Below are positions 31,571 to 43,474 of a stretch of DNA of 64,000 nt, in pieces (within the stretch, counting starts at the first letter, position 1; each line of letters begins with the position of its first letter). This DNA is from Nemertoderma westbladi. Taxonomy: Eukaryota > Xenacoelomorpha > Nemertodermatida > Nemertodermatidae. The stretch lies in NCBI GenBank assembly GCA_032718475.1, contig JAUCBJ010000517.1:1-64000 (forward strand). Direction: 5' to 3'. The notes beneath the pieces were generated by a model. It was not told the DNA's origin. It saw only the letters and a program-made list of their open reading frames with translations, and ran no database searches. The position numbers and the translations under genes are program-made.

Positions 31571-34500
31571 CTAAAAAGGAAGAAACTTTGGCGGGTAGCG
31601 ATTAGGAATGAGACGTTCCTCATAATGATCAGCAATATGATTGTATCCCAACTGGAGGAGCATATCTTTAATCCGATTATCGCCATCTTTACTCGTCTTA
31701 CCATCGCTGTCCTGCTGACGAAGTAGACCCGCAATAGCTTTTGCATAGAAACCTTTCACTCGACAATATCTAATAAAGAAGGTAACAACCTGAGGCTTAT
31801 TATCTGCTTCTACGTCAACCCATTCACTGAGAGATTCGTAAAGCGGATCTATCTCATTGGTAGGAACAGAAACCTCGCCACCATCCAGACCATCTAGGAT
31901 CTTATCAGCAAGAGCGCAACCCTTGCGACACAAGCTGTCAATTAAATGACCCTTCATGGAATCAATATCTTTCTTAACATCACTGTCGACTTGACGCACC
32001 GCAACTTGAGCGCGAAACTCTTTTGTATTAATGCGCTCAATAATCTTATTGCTAATATCCATAATTTTATCGAGGATATATGTGTTCCTATTCTTCACGC
32101 CATCTAAACACACCAACCGTGCACACATTAATGGCAGATGATCCGGATACTGAACCAGAAGTTTCTCATAAGTTTCATCGTTATCTAGAGTCTTATGGTA
32201 AACGTTGATAACCCCGTCCCGAATTGTCTCCTCTACGGATTTATCGCTTTTCGTTTCACTCGCTTTATTACTTTTGTTCGGCGAAGGTCCGATTATATAC
32301 TTGGCATTATACGTGATGGCCTTCTTGACGGGGTCGCTAGCTGCCACCGAGATCGATCCTTGAAGGAACGAACCAACGGAAGAATATGACTTGAGAAACC
32401 TTTCCGCGGGTATGGGGCATGTGAACACCGTGGTTGACTGTCCAGGACGCAATGCGATAGCTGTGGTAGCCCGCAGTAGTTCGGCTCTGATAGCAGCGAG
32501 AGGCGTAGCATAGAAATACAGATTGACAATCTGCGATAAACCGAATTTATTCTCCAAAACAAACATTGTATCTTTGCATTTCTCTAGCAATTCGTAATTT
32601 GGATGACAAATTTGAAATCGAATTGTATAATCTCCTTTTTCTAATCTGAAAGCGTATTTATAAGGAAAGGCATCCCCAGCAGCAATGAACTGTTTGTTAA
32701 TGTCATACATCAACCAAAGCTGACTCTCAAAGTCACTTTCATAGAGAAACTCACAAAATGTCGGAAATTGAGGTATGACCTCCATCTCTCTACTCTGATG
32801 GAAGTTGTAAGTTAAGATAAGTTGGTAACTCAACTTATTATTCACCATGGCATCCCGCTCCATTGATAGGGGAGATATTTTATAGTCAGTTGGCCTATAC
32901 TGAGTTTTGCAACTTCTAAATGAACCCGAGATAACAGCCTCTTCCACACAATGACCCATTGTGTTGGCTACTGTTAGACGACTAACACCATCACTGGATG
33001 ACAGGCACACATCTTGATGATCCAACTTTAAGCCATGGAATTCCACATTATAACTCAAATGAGCCTCAAATAGGCTTTCAATACGCCAGTCCCTGGCAAT
33101 ACACACTTCTAATGTATAATCTTCTTCCACTTTGAAATAAAAATACTTTGTCACATTGCTGTTCAAAATAAATACCTTACACATTTCAGTGGTGCGGAAA
33201 GCTTGCAAGGTTTTTAGGTAAATACAATGAATCCAGAAAACCTCTTTGGCATTGGCGTCTTCTAGATTAATACTAACCTTGCACCAACTAGAACCTTTTG
33301 GAACAGCAATAAAACGTCGAACAATATCTGATTGCCGAAATACAATGTCATTGCCGGACAAGCTGGAATCGGTTGATGGGACAATAATCGTTATAGGAAG
33401 CCGGAAGAGTGGCCCCGCATCTATTCTATTAAGATCGTATCCATATATGCAACTGAAATGAGCACCTTCTTTGAGAACGCTGATATCAAGAGATATGTTA
33501 AAATAATGGCTACTGTTGCACATGGTTAAGAATTTTGGATGCCTCACCCAAGGTTCCTCACATGTCATCAGTATGGGCACGGAAAAGGCGACTTTATCAC
33601 CATTGGAAACAGACTCGTGAAACTCAACTGATATGACGGTTCGATATAGATGTGGCGAATTAATTTGGTGCAGATCCCGTATATATAAACCACGACCCCC
33701 ATTCACTGACACTATAATATTAGCCATATTCACAGGATGTGGTATTTCATGTGCTAACAAATGATTAAAGGCTTTCTCTACTTGTAATAAACCCATTCCT
33801 AGGCTAAGGTGGTCTTTCTGATGACCTGCACTGTTCTCAATGGCTCGACGCACGCTATGTGAAGTGTATCTGTGTCCTGCAGCCTTTATTCCACTCAGTA
33901 CCAAAGCAATACCCCCACAGGCATTTGGAGAAGCCATACTAGTACCGTTCATCAGTTGTGTGTTCTTCAGTGTATAGGTTGGCACGCTGGTTATGGCAGC
34001 ACCCGGGGCACTTATGCAGACACCATTACGACCTTCGGGAGTCGGACCCCTCGAAGTAAACATGTAGGGTGCCGATTTACCCTGTCCATACATTGAATAC
34101 AAGGCCTTCATCATCTCTGGGGTAATGTAAGCACCAACACCAATGATATCGCTGGATGAAATCTGCGGCGCATCAATGGTGCTTAAACCAGGACCATCGT
34201 TCCCAGCAGAAGTAACAAATATAATACCATGTTTATTGACAGCCTCTATAATAGTCTCCACTATTTTTCCAGATCCATTCCAATTCGAAGCCTCTCCAAA
34301 GGAAAAGTTAATTAAATCAACTTTATTCTTAATGCAATGGTTGACTGCCCTTATAATTGATGTTCCTGTCTCCATCTCCCTGCCGAGTCGTGAATCCGCT
34401 ATCTTAATAGATACTATTTGTGCACCGGGCGCAATGCCATTCCGCTCTGGTTCCTGTGGAAAGTTTGCCGCTGCAATAGCAGCCACATGGGTTCCATGCG

Positions 34501-35314
34501 CACCCCCATTTGTCACTATACACAAAACATTGCCGTTTTCATATATATTAACTGAGTAGGTGAGGTTATCAGCCTCTGAAATTTTTCCAAATTGCAGTTT
34601 AACTTTGTAGTCCTCGAGAACCAGGCTAGTGGATAGGTCACCATGGCTGCTGGTGTCTACAATACTCAACCATTGGTTACCATCGTGCCAAACAATACAG
34701 TCCATAACGGGACCTGGGTCCTTGTATTTCTTATCAAAACTGGTTAGCATCTCGCGCCTCTCAATATACTCATCTTTCTGCAACTTATTTTTCAATGCTA
34801 CTGTAGGATTACCGGTAGTCTGTAGACTAGCATTTTCACTCTGAAGTTTTTCGAAAGCCATTATCTGATGGGCTGCCTCAGCTAGTTTCTCTTTGTGGCT
34901 CAAATCCCAGACTTTTTCTCTTCTCTCTTTAACGACCCGCTCCTTCAACAGTTTTGGGTACAACCGATACAAAGAAACTATTCCGACATGCCAGTCCCCG
35001 GAAGGGTTTGTCCAACTCTCTGATATTCGAAGTTTCCTTCCAGACAACCCGGTTATCATCATTGTCTCATCGGCTTTTACTATAGTAGACGTGTCTATGT
35101 CTCCACCTCCACTGGTGTCTATAATATCGATTATTTTTGGTCGTCCGTCGCTGGTCACCTGCATTCCAGGTGAGGCGGGGTCGACTCCAGTGTCCAAAAT
35201 TGCTATGGTAACCCGTCGTCCATCCCAATCCGGATGTTTATCAATAAAGGTTTTTGCTTCGATATCCGACTTGGGAAGTAAGGAATGTATGGGGAAGTTT
35301 TCGTCGGCCATCAT
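31571..35314 (-). CDS. TPP2: Tripeptidyl-peptidase II, full length, single exon
   Basis: A 1247-residue frame from ATG at 35314 (or the next ATG at 35311), about the length of animal TPP2. TPP II is a giant cytosolic subtilisin-family exopeptidase that removes N-terminal tripeptides downstream of the proteasome. Catalytic residues are in place: Asp41 in AILDTGVDP, His273 in GGAHGTHVA, oxyanion Asn372 in SAGNDGPG, Ser459 in NGTSMASPNACGG. TPP2 landmarks follow, including the long insert between Asp and His (WTNPSGDWHVGI, DPGPVMDCIVWHDG), GYDLNRIDAGPLFRLPI, LTYNFHQ, ESDFESQLW and the helical tail with LCRKGCALADKIL. No frameshift, no intron and no signal peptide. An AATAAA lies about 215 nt past the stop (31352-31357). 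Orthologues in other animals normally have many introns, so this may be a functional retrogene or an intron-poor lineage. Confidence 0.95.
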   Translation of the reverse strand: MMADENFPIHSLLPKSDIEAKTFIDKHPDWDGRRVTIAILDTGVDPASPGMQVTSDGRPKIIDIIDTSGGGDIDTSTIVKADETMMITGLSGRKLRISESWTNPSGDWHVGIVSLYRLYPKLLKERVVKERREKVWDLSHKEKLAEAAHQIMAFEKLQSENASLQTTGNPTVALKNKLQKDEYIERREMLTSFDKKYKDPGPVMDCIVWHDGNQWLSIVDTSSHGDLSTSLVLEDYKVKLQFGKISEADNLTYSVNIYENGNVLCIVTNGGAHGTHVAAIAAANFPQEPERNGIAPGAQIVSIKIADSRLGREMETGTSIIRAVNHCIKNKVDLINFSFGEASNWNGSGKIVETIIEAVNKHGIIFVTSAGNDGPGLSTIDAPQISSSDIIGVGAYITPEMMKALYSMYGQGKSAPYMFTSRGPTPEGRNGVCISAPGAAITSVPTYTLKNTQLMNGTSMASPNACGGIALVLSGIKAAGHRYTSHSVRRAIENSAGHQKDHLSLGMGLLQVEKAFNHLLAHEIPHPVNMANIIVSVNGGRGLYIRDLHQINSPHLYRTVISVEFHESVSNGDKVAFSVPILMTCEEPWVRHPKFLTMCNSSHYFNISLDISVLKEGAHFSCIYGYDLNRIDAGPLFRLPITIIVPSTDSSLSGNDIVFRQSDIVRRFIAVPKGSSWCKVSINLEDANAKEVFWIHCIYLKTLQAFRTTEMCKVFILNSNVTKYFYFKVEEDYTLEVCIARDWRIESLFEAHLSYNVEFHGLKLDHQDVCLSSSDGVSRLTVANTMGHCVEEAVISGSFRSCKTQYRPTDYKISPLSMERDAMVNNKLSYQLILTYNFHQSREMEVIPQFPTFCEFLYESDFESQLWLMYDINKQFIAAGDAFPYKYAFRLEKGDYTIRFQICHPNYELLEKCKDTMFVLENKFGLSQIVNLYFYATPLAAIRAELLRATTAIALRPGQSTTVFTCPIPAERFLKSYSSVGSFLQGSISVAASDPVKKAITYNAKYIIGPSPNKSNKASETKSDKSVEETIRDGVINVYHKTLDNDETYEKLLVQYPDHLPLMCARLVCLDGVKNRNTYILDKIMDISNKIIERINTKEFRAQVAVRQVDSDVKKDIDSMKGHLIDSLCRKGCALADKILDGLDGGEVSVPTNEIDPLYESLSEWVDVEADNKPQVVTFFIRYCRVKGFYAKAIAGLLRQQDSDGKTSKDGDNRIKDMLLQLGYNHIADHYEERLIPNRYPPKFLPF

Positions 35315-35317
35315 CAA

Positions 35318-37391
35318 TTAACGGAATTAATATTGCTGTAGTGAATTTTATACTCCCAAAATATCGGCAGATGATGTTAAAAAAACCTACAATAAATCAG
35401 GCTATGTTCAATGTTGTCTGGTTGTCTCGTAGGGTAGGCCTATCGGTAATAATAATTTAATAGGCATGATTACATTAAAAAATTAATTAATAAGCCTAAA
35501 TATACAGGTGTAACTTTTCGCCGTATCCGTATGCATTTTTTGGCGTATGTGCCTATGTAATGCTGTAATGGTTTCCTATGGAGAATTGCCGTATGTCAGG
35601 TATGTGATTTTAAAGATGAGGCATTCCGCATTATTGGCAGCAAAACTGGGATCTATCACACTACACACTTATATGGAAAACATACAGCGTTATTTTACTT
35701 GGTTGACTTGGGTTACCGGTACTTAATGACTTATGGACTTGGTTTATGGGATGTTTTGTAGGTACAGACTGGGATATTCAGATATTCTGATATTGGTTTG
35801 TTATTTCAGTATTTAGGTTACCGTTGTGTTCTGTTGGTCAGGCACGGACCATAATTAAAGCAGTACCGGTAATTTAACCCTAACCCTACAGCCCTAAGTC
35901 ATGAGGCTCTAATCTACTAATCAGTTAAATTACTGCTTTAATTAGGGTTTGTTTGGGCCGCCACTCTTGAAAACTGCGAGGCCCGTGAGAAGAAAACCTC
36001 AAAAAAGTGGCGCATCGCGCATCTACTGATCTAGGGTGATTGGGATATCCCCCTAAAACTGTGCTGCACACATCAGCACATGCAGACAACGAGACAGGTA
36101 GGCCTACTTCAGTACTGAAAACCTATTTGCCTATAGGATTTAAAGAGTGAGGCAGCCAATCCTGCAGTCAGCTCAAATTATTAGCTGATTAGTACCGGTT
36201 TCCCTAAGTGCACTATATTGCTGTATTGTGCATAGTCAAATTGTACACTAAGAAAGCCAGAAAGCAATAAGCCTATTAAAATATTCGACAAGCAGACAGG
36301 CAGACAAGATGAGTAAGTGCACCATTGCTTGTGCATTGTAATTGTACATGCTTAATATACTTGTTAATAATATATTATGTTTAATGTTTAATGTTTAATA
36401 GTTTGGGTATAAGAAAGCTAATGCTTATGGAACCCGTACACACCAAAAGAAAGTCCAACTGAAAGTAATTATAACAGTACCGGTAAGTAATTAAGTATTG
36501 CGACCAATACCGACCATGTTTACGAAACAATGACAAAAACATATATAAAACAATTGGAACATAAAAGGACGCAGTTAAATTAAAATAGTGTTCTTATAAA
36601 AATGGTTACTAATAAAATGTCTTGCTTGCTAAAGGGTTAAAGTGACGTCTGTAAAATCACGAGTATACACAGCAAATTACATAACAGTCGATAAAGTCAG
36701 ATACATACACTAAAAATTACAAATATACATTAGAATTACTAAACAAATTCAATAAAATGACAGTCTATATAGTATCACGAGTATACACAGAAAGTTACAT
36801 ATCAGTCGATAAAATCGGATACAAGTATATCGGTTAGGGCTAATATCGATAGTTTAAGGGTTGGAAATAAAATATAAAATTAATTTAAAATATCAGATAA
36901 TCCATAGCTATAAAAACAGTACGGTATGTAAAATAGATCAAGACATTTGAACACTTAAATTTACATGGATTAGCTAACACTACACGATGAGAAAATAAGT
37001 ACTACACAGTTTAAGCTTTAAGGGTTAAAATAAAATATAAAATAAAATTAAAATATTCGATAAAATCGTTGTATAGAAACAGTTTGGTATGTAGAACTGA
37101 TGGATTTAATTAAAATAAAATATTGCATATGAATTGGATTATTTAAGAAATAACAAATAACAGTTGCACCATTTGGGTCTATTTAAAAATACGAACGATT
37201 GGTAAGAGATTATACTGTAAGTTACATAAAAATAAGTAGATCAAGTGAAAAATAAGTAGATAAGTAAAATAAGATAAAATGGAATGAAAGTTGGTGTTGT
37301 AATTAAAAAAAATTTTAAAATATATGATAGATAAAACAACGTTAATGTGATGAAAAAAAGTTGGTGATTATTAATGCAGGTAATAAGTGGA
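35318..37391. other. Upstream of TPP2 and LINE 3' region, non-coding
   Basis: Inverted AATTAAAGCAGTA / TACTGCTTTAATT pair near 35854 and 35930. Direct repeats of a GTATACACAG...CAGTCGATAAA block at 36663 and 36781, and of a TAAGGGTT...AAATAAAATATAAAAT block at 36853 and 37017. 36600-37391 may be 3' UTR of the LINE that follows on the minus strand. No gene recognised. Confidence 0.45.
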
Positions 37392-38246
37392 TTATGTGAG
37401 GTTCCACCACGAGGGGGTGAATTTCAGGGGTAAATGTTTATAATGAGTGTTCAGCCTGGATTTGAAGGTGTTTAGCGAGGGTGAGGTGACTATATTATCG
37501 GTCAGTGCATTCCATGGGTCAATGACCCGGAAGTGGAAGGTAGAGTTCCGTTGGAGTAATCTCGCACGTGGTTTCTGGAGTTTTAGGGAATGGCCGCGAG
37601 TACTGCTGGAGGAGAGAGTAAATAGATGGTCGACTGACTCCAGACCCGACAGATACCGATAGACCTGGACGAGGTCAGCGCGGTGGCGACGATACTCGAG
37701 GGTCGGGAGGCCCAGTTGCCGCAAACGAAGAGGGTACGGTGTGTCTCGCAGGTTGGCTACTAACCGAGTAGCTCGCCGTTGGACTGATTCAATCAGCCGT
37801 GTCTCTCCGATCCGATGTGGCGACCAGACAGTGGAGGCATACTCCAGTGTTGGTCGTACGAGGGCTTTGTAGAGATTGATGAAGATATCCCCATCCAGGT
37901 GCTTGAATGTCCGATATATTAATCCAAGAGTTCGGTTTGCTTTTTTCACGATCGTTGCAATATGGTGGCCGAATGAAAGGTCATTTTGAAATATAACACC
38001 AAGGTCTTTTTCTTTGGATGTCCGTTCTAGAATGTGATCACCAAGTTGATATGGAAGGCAAGGGTTGTCGTATCCTATATGCATAATTTTACATTTTGTA
38101 AAGTTGAAACTCAACTGCCACGTCAAACTCCAGTTGTAAAGAATATCTAAGTCCGATTGTAAGGGGCCAATCGCAGGGCATGGGTGTGCATTAAAAACTA
38201 CTGAGTCCTTAGTGTCGTCCGCAAATAAATAAATTAAAAATATATT
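37392..38246 (-). pseudogene. CR1-type LINE, 3' end of ORF2
   Basis: The minus-strand frame begins inside the RT palm with IFLIYLFADDTKDS (FADD active site at 38214-38225) and continues through WQLSFNFTKCKIMHIG, KEKDLGVIF, HIATIVKKANRTLGLIYRTF, LYKALVRPTLEYASTVWSP and RRATRLVANL to ...FKSRLNTHYKH. These are the standard RT thumb and post-RT motifs of CR1/Jockey-like elements. The element is 5'-truncated at about 38246; no stop breaks the remaining frame. Confidence 0.88.
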
Positions 38247-38360
38247 ATTAATATTATATTAATAGTACATTAATAATTGTAATATTATATTAAGAATCCA
38301 ACATGTAAGTACCGGTACAGTTAAGTTAAGTTTATAATATAAAAATAGTTCATACTTACC

Positions 38361-39614
38361 AAGGCCTACTAGAGAAACAGGCCTGGAATCCGAGATCAAG
38401 CCAATTCTATTGAAGGCCTAATAATCCAATGTGTGTGTGTGTGTGACCGGAGCTCTACAGCCCGCATTTCTAAACCAATCTGATCGAGTAAGGTATCAAA
38501 CGAAGCGGAATTGTCATACGATGCTCACCACACAAAAACATTTTGGTATTCTAGAACATTATTTAGCTATTAATAGCTATTATTGTAAATTGCAATTTTT
38601 CATGTGTAAACCATAGGCTATTATATACTACTACTTCTACTTGGGACTACGTTAGGAGGACAAGCTGGCCGCCGCTAGCGCTATTCTAGAACATAGATAA
38701 ATAAAGGTAATAGGATTTATTAATTATATAAATATAATAATAATAAACTGGAATATAATTTTTTTGATGAAATGGATGAACCCACCGCAAAAATCGGTCG
38801 GTCTGCATGTTAGTAATTGATGTCCTGTTGTAATTTCACAAGAACTCTTAAGTAATATAATAATAATATGTACTGCTTAAGAATTACACTCAAGAGTTAA
38901 AAAAATATTAAATATAGTTATAGTATAGGTTTATAGCATTCACTTCATTGTCGGTCAACGTGATGTCAACACACGAGGAACACTTGTGCTTCCCAAGTTC
39001 ACTTGAACATTCAACCTCCAGTTGAGCGTGGAGGAGCTGGAGGCGTTGGGATGGAGAGCAGAGGAACATTTGGGAATACCGACGGCGGTTCCGCCGGCAC
39101 TGGGTATCTCCCGGAATGATGTTTCGTTGTCATCTCTTCGGGCCAGTGCTTCCGACAAACTCCCATGAAACTCGTAACCTTGCACGGATATACGATATTC
39201 GGAAGTTGCCGCAACCACGTTTGCAATTCCACAGGATCTTTCGGAAACGCGTAGACCGTAATCGGTGAGGAATTCTCCTCCCCGTCGTCCATACCGGTCA
39301 GTTTATCCTTCGCGTTCGCATAACCAGTTCTGCAACCGCCGACGGAATACTTCCTTCCCATCGAGTTAACGGTCGTACAGTCGTATCAGGTTGTCACTTT
39401 GGTAGTTTATTCGGGTAGACACTCGTGTATTCAGGTAAACACTCGAGCAGTCAGGTAGGAAGAGTAAACGATAACATTAATTCAGTGCAGTAGGTAGTTC
39501 AAGATTTGTAAACTATAGCAGTATAGGCTTACAGTATACCGGTATCGGAATTCTAGGCCTTCAATAATGAAGGCCTGTAGGCTGGCTGCCAGGCCTGTTT
39601 CTCTAGTAGGCCTT
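38361..39614. mobile_element. Inverted-repeat element carrying a THAP ORF
   Basis: A perfect 26-bp inverted repeat (38361-38386 and 39589-39614; AAGGCCTACTAGAGAAACAG plus GCCTGG) encloses the THAP-domain ORF. THAP domains are the DNA-binding part of P-element-like transposases, so this may be an internally deleted P-like element. No target duplication was found. Confidence 0.55.
39011..39361 (-). CDS. THAP-like zinc-finger ORF, 116 aa, probably truncated
   Basis: ATG at 39359-39361. The order SVGGCRTGY, VYAFPKDPVELQTWLRQLPN and FMGVCRKHWPEE fits a THAP C2CH domain (C..GC.(S/T)GY, FPKD....W, C.KHW). The first zinc ligand position reads Tyr (RKYSVGGC) rather than Cys, so metal binding may be lost. 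A Pro-rich tail (PAEPPSVFPNVPLLSIPTPP) ends at a stop; no transposase catalytic part follows. Could be a transposon remnant, or the first exon of a domesticated THAP gene. Confidence 0.55.
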   Translation of the reverse strand: MGRKYSVGGCRTGYANAKDKLTGMDDGEENSSPITVYAFPKDPVELQTWLRQLPNIVYPCKVTSFMGVCRKHWPEEMTTKHHSGRYPVPAEPPSVFPNVPLLSIPTPPAPPRSTGG

Positions 39615-40489
39615 GATACTTACATAGGCAGATAGGGGAGGTGCCCTTAAAATTACTAGAATGACACATTTTTCCAGATTGGTTTTAAACCGGGTACCTA
39701 GCAAGTAGCAACGCCATCAGCTGTTTTCAAAAAGCCATATTAATTGCCGGTAGCAGAGGCCTTTAAAAATACTAGAAGAACTACTGTATTTCAGGAGCCC
39801 TTAAAACAACTACACCCTATAAACACTATTTCATATCAGGATGCAGTTAACCCCCTACAGTACACAAACACCGGTCAGCCGGTAGATTACACATTTGTAT
39901 AACGCTCAGATTGAAATTCACTTTCTCTTTATTAATACATAACCTACCTACAGTCCTACAGCAACCGTTTACTCTTACTGTAGTTCAGTTTCATTGTACT
40001 AAATCGATGCCTAGTCGCCTGTACTTGTATACAGTTGTACTGTATATTGTATTGTGAATTGGAAATTAAAGTGACCTTCCTCTGCAACGCTGTAAGTTTA
40101 TGTAATATTCTTAAATCAAAAAATTAAATACTAGTGGTAAAATTGTTAACGCCCCCTAGCGGCCGATGCTGATATTCTGGGCAGTGCCGTATTCTGGGGA
40201 CCCGCCTCTACAGTATATCATTCTACTCTAGGTGCAAGTGATCACCTACTGTAGTACTCCATGTCAGTTTCAAACTCATGTCTAAATCATTACCGACACG
40301 ATCAAAACCAATTTTTGAAAGGACAGATTTTTCATCAATCAATCTTGAATTACAGTACAAGAGAAACTAACTGCCGAGTCCCTACATCAACTTGATGTAC
40401 ATAGGTCATAGGTCAAAGATATATTCCAACTTCATGGATTCTTGCAAAATACACATTCCACATTCAAAAGTCGGCAAGCGATCTAAGAA
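39615..40489. other. Non-coding
   Basis: No gene recognised. Contains a CCCCCTAGCGGCC block near 40151-40163, matching similar blocks at 3.4-3.9 kb and 29.33 kb. Confidence 0.5.
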
Positions 40490-40805
40490 ACGGAAGTGGT
40501 TGTCTACAAATATATGTCAGTTGATCAATTCCAAACGGAAATTATGGGACTCTTAAAGGAAAGCACCATCAGCAATATCATTGACGAATACAAGTCAGTA
40601 CGTAATAGATGCCCCTTAAATGTCCGCAAGGCACAATATATTTACGAGAAAACAACAGCTGCAAATGCCGCACGAAATCAAAAAGAGTTCTGGAAATATA
40701 TCCACTCAAAGAGATCTATAAAGCCATCTGTACATAACCTCATTGATATGGATGGCAATCTGGTTACAAACAGAAAAGATAAAAGTAGTAGGGGTTTGTT
40801 CCTTT
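40490..40805 (+). pseudogene. LINE ORF2 linker fragment
   Basis: Frame reading KAQYIYEKTTAANAARNQKE, FWKYIHSKR and LIDMDGNLVTNRKDK, the segment between endonuclease and RT in CR1/Jockey-like elements (FWKYI.SK...I..L.D.DG.LVT). It is cut off on both sides; the RT does not follow. Confidence 0.7.
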
Positions 40806-40825
40806 CTGCGACAGTTAGACCTAAC

Positions 40826-40994
40826 TGACACCCATTGGGTGTCATATGACACCCAATTATCACCCTATGGGTGTCATTGGCGCCAGACTGTCTGGGTGAC
40901 ACCTCCTAATTAGGCTAATTAGATCCTAATTGACAGGTGTCTTCAATTAATTAGTACAATTAAACCCTAATAGGTGTCCTATTAGGGTTTAATT
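40826..40994. repeat. Palindrome cluster rich in GACACC/GGTGTC
   Basis: TGACACCCA-T-TGGGTGTCA (40826-40844) is immediately followed by further inverted copies. The cluster ends with a perfect 17-bp-arm hairpin at 40958-40994 (arm AATTAAACCCTAATAGG, loop TGT). About eight GACACC/GGTGTC words occur in 170 bp. Confidence 0.85.
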
Positions 40995-42620
40995 GATTCC
41001 TCCCCTCCTTTTAAATCACAATCTCCCTTATTTTATTTACAGTTCCAGTGCGTTTTTAATCACGATTGGCGATCTAATTTATTTTATTCGTATTTTTTAA
41101 AAATACTTACATACAGTATATTATTTTTTTTACATAGAATTAATAATAATTAGTGCAGTTCTCAAGACTCGTAATTACCGGTATCACCATTTAAGTATCA
41201 ACATTTAATTATTACCCATAAACAGTTATAAACACTTATTGTACTGTAACTTCATCTAGTATATCATGTAAATTGTCTACTGTATATCAAAGTTTTTAGT
41301 TAAATTGTTAATTTACTTGTACAGGTACAACAAGCATTAGCTTTCTATACCTTACATTAAACTTAAACATAGAGTTCATATTTATTTAATGAACTACTTA
41401 CTGTACAGTACAGTATACTGTATATACAGTATTTACAATTACAGTATTTAAAAAACACGTTTCCGAGCTTTGCGGTTGGCAAATTCGTCTATAAAACTAG
41501 TTAGATCGATCGATACTAAAATCGTTTAATGTATTATGATTAACGTCGTTATACATTTAAGTATCGAAAATAAACGTTGAGCCAATTCAGAATTTTTTGT
41601 AAAGTCTGTGTTTGTCGCCGTGATAACTTTGGATTAGACGCTGTGAGGATTTTATTATTTCTGTACTATCAAATAAATATTAAACAAGTTTTAAAAATTC
41701 ACAGGGCCGCTGTCTGAGCAGGGCCGCGGGGTTCACAAGAATACACCATCCTACTGTACAGTATATATTTGGGGGCTCCAAACCTGTGAAAAACAATTTT
41801 ACATTGGAAAGTCTAACCTTTTATAAGGAAGAAATACCCCAGTAACCTCATTAAACAAGCAGTACTTAAAACTTGATAATTATGACTCCTTATTCGAGTT
41901 TTTTTGTAATTTTTTTTCCAATTTAATTTTTGTCTTAATAATTACATCATTGTGTGCAAAGTAGCACTTTGCAACGTTATGACCCGAGTTTATTTATGTA
42001 CCGAGCGAGCGCAGCGAGGGAGTTTTTCATAAATAAACAAGGGTCTTTAACGCTGAAAAGTGACATTTCCAAGCAATTATGTATGTAATTTTGTTACATT
42101 ATTTCAACTTATCAGCGTTCGGTATTGTGAAGAAAGGATGTTATGGATACTCATTTAAACATTTTAATCATGTACTATTTCAAATATACGTGAAATTTCT
42201 TAACTAACGGGTACACAGTATTAATTAAACATTTATATCAAATTAAAGTTTATTGTTGTTATCTCATGGTTATCTCTTGGGTGTGATACAGTAAATCATG
42301 AGATCCATCGTCGACTGAGTCACCGTCTGTGTCCGTTCAGTTTTGCTGAACACTGTCGCCATATTTTCTTTGCTCATTTTCTCTAAAAAGTCTTCTATAG
42401 GACGTATGGACTACAGTTTTACACGTTAAACAATTATTTACATACAGTAGCTAGTCCGTTACTTCAAACTGGATGGACGCATTATGCAAACACGTGCTGC
42501 TTTATTGAATAAAGCAGCATTAATACAATTGGAAACAATACATTCTGGAATACGGTAATTGAAGTTGATTCCATGTCATTGATTACTTTGCAGCGTTACG
42601 AGTAATTCACCAGAACCCTG
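40995..42620. repeat. Non-coding with a dispersed repeat at about 41955-42130
   Basis: 41955-42130 (GCAACGTTATGACCCGAGTT, ACCGAGCGAGCGCAGCGAGG and GGGTCTTTAACGCTGAA) matches 51020-51155. The rest is AT-rich and without gene signal. Confidence 0.6.
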
Positions 42621-42624
42621 TTAA

Positions 42625-43474
42625 CACGTTAGCTGCGGCTCTGAAACCACTGGTTCTTTGTTACTGCGGATTGTGCACCGGTGAACATTCCTGTGCAGTT
42701 CCTCAACTACGGATTGTGCACCGGTGCTCAAATTTACTATCATTGTATTTATAAAACAATGGAGATCCACCATGGAAGAAACCGCATCTCAATACCTCCT
42801 TCCAGGCCAGAGATAGCGGTTTGAATGTCATCAAAATGTTATACATTTTTTTATGATTTTACTCTTACAGGATTAACAATTTTCAAAACCAATAATTATC
42901 CCATCATATTTGTAAATGACTTTTGGCCACTTCCAAAATTTCAGGGGGTAGCCCCATAGCATCCACTCCCCTGGGTCCGTGCCTGTGTATGGGCGTAGTA
43001 GATAATGACTGGAGTTTAACGACCTCCCATCAATCATTTGGGTTTTAAAAACATTTAGAAAGTAAAACAATATAAACTAACATTGTTATTGTTACAGCAC
43101 ATTTGGTCATTATGCAATATATATTAACACATGAAAAGTAAACAGTAAACAGTTATTGCTTAACTAACAATCAACTAAATCAAATTGGCCTAATAGCTGT
43201 TGCTAAAGCATTTTAAAAATCCCTCCATATTTATATATGTGGAAATATTGAGCACCGGCGCTCAAGACAACAGCTAATGTATTTGAGCACCGGTGCTCAA
43301 CTTATAGCCTCCGCACTAAGGGCTAACCAAGCCAAAATAGCTCCGCACTACAGGGTTGCACAAGTCGTGTTCACCGGTGCACAATACGCAGTGAGAAGTT
43401 GACAGGGAGTAAAACCTGCAGCAGTAAAGTTAAAACACGAATTGTGCACCGGTGCTGAATCCGCAGCTAACGTG
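42625..43474. mobile_element. piggyBac-like MITE, 850 bp
   Basis: TTAA on both sides (42621-42624 and 43475-43478), the target duplication used by piggyBac elements. Perfect 14-bp terminal inverted repeats CACGTTAGCTGCGG. Subterminal GCACCGGTGC palindromes or close variants lie near 42675, 42718, 43252, 43288, 43371 and 43444. No transposase. Confidence 0.8.

Noticed and set aside
31571-35460. Plus-strand ORFs opposite TPP2 (for example 34143-34559 and 34893-35321)
   Set aside because: Antisense shadows of a strongly conserved coding exon, with no domain content of their own.
35876-35890. Telomere-like AACCCTAACCCTA
   Set aside because: Only two units in unique sequence.
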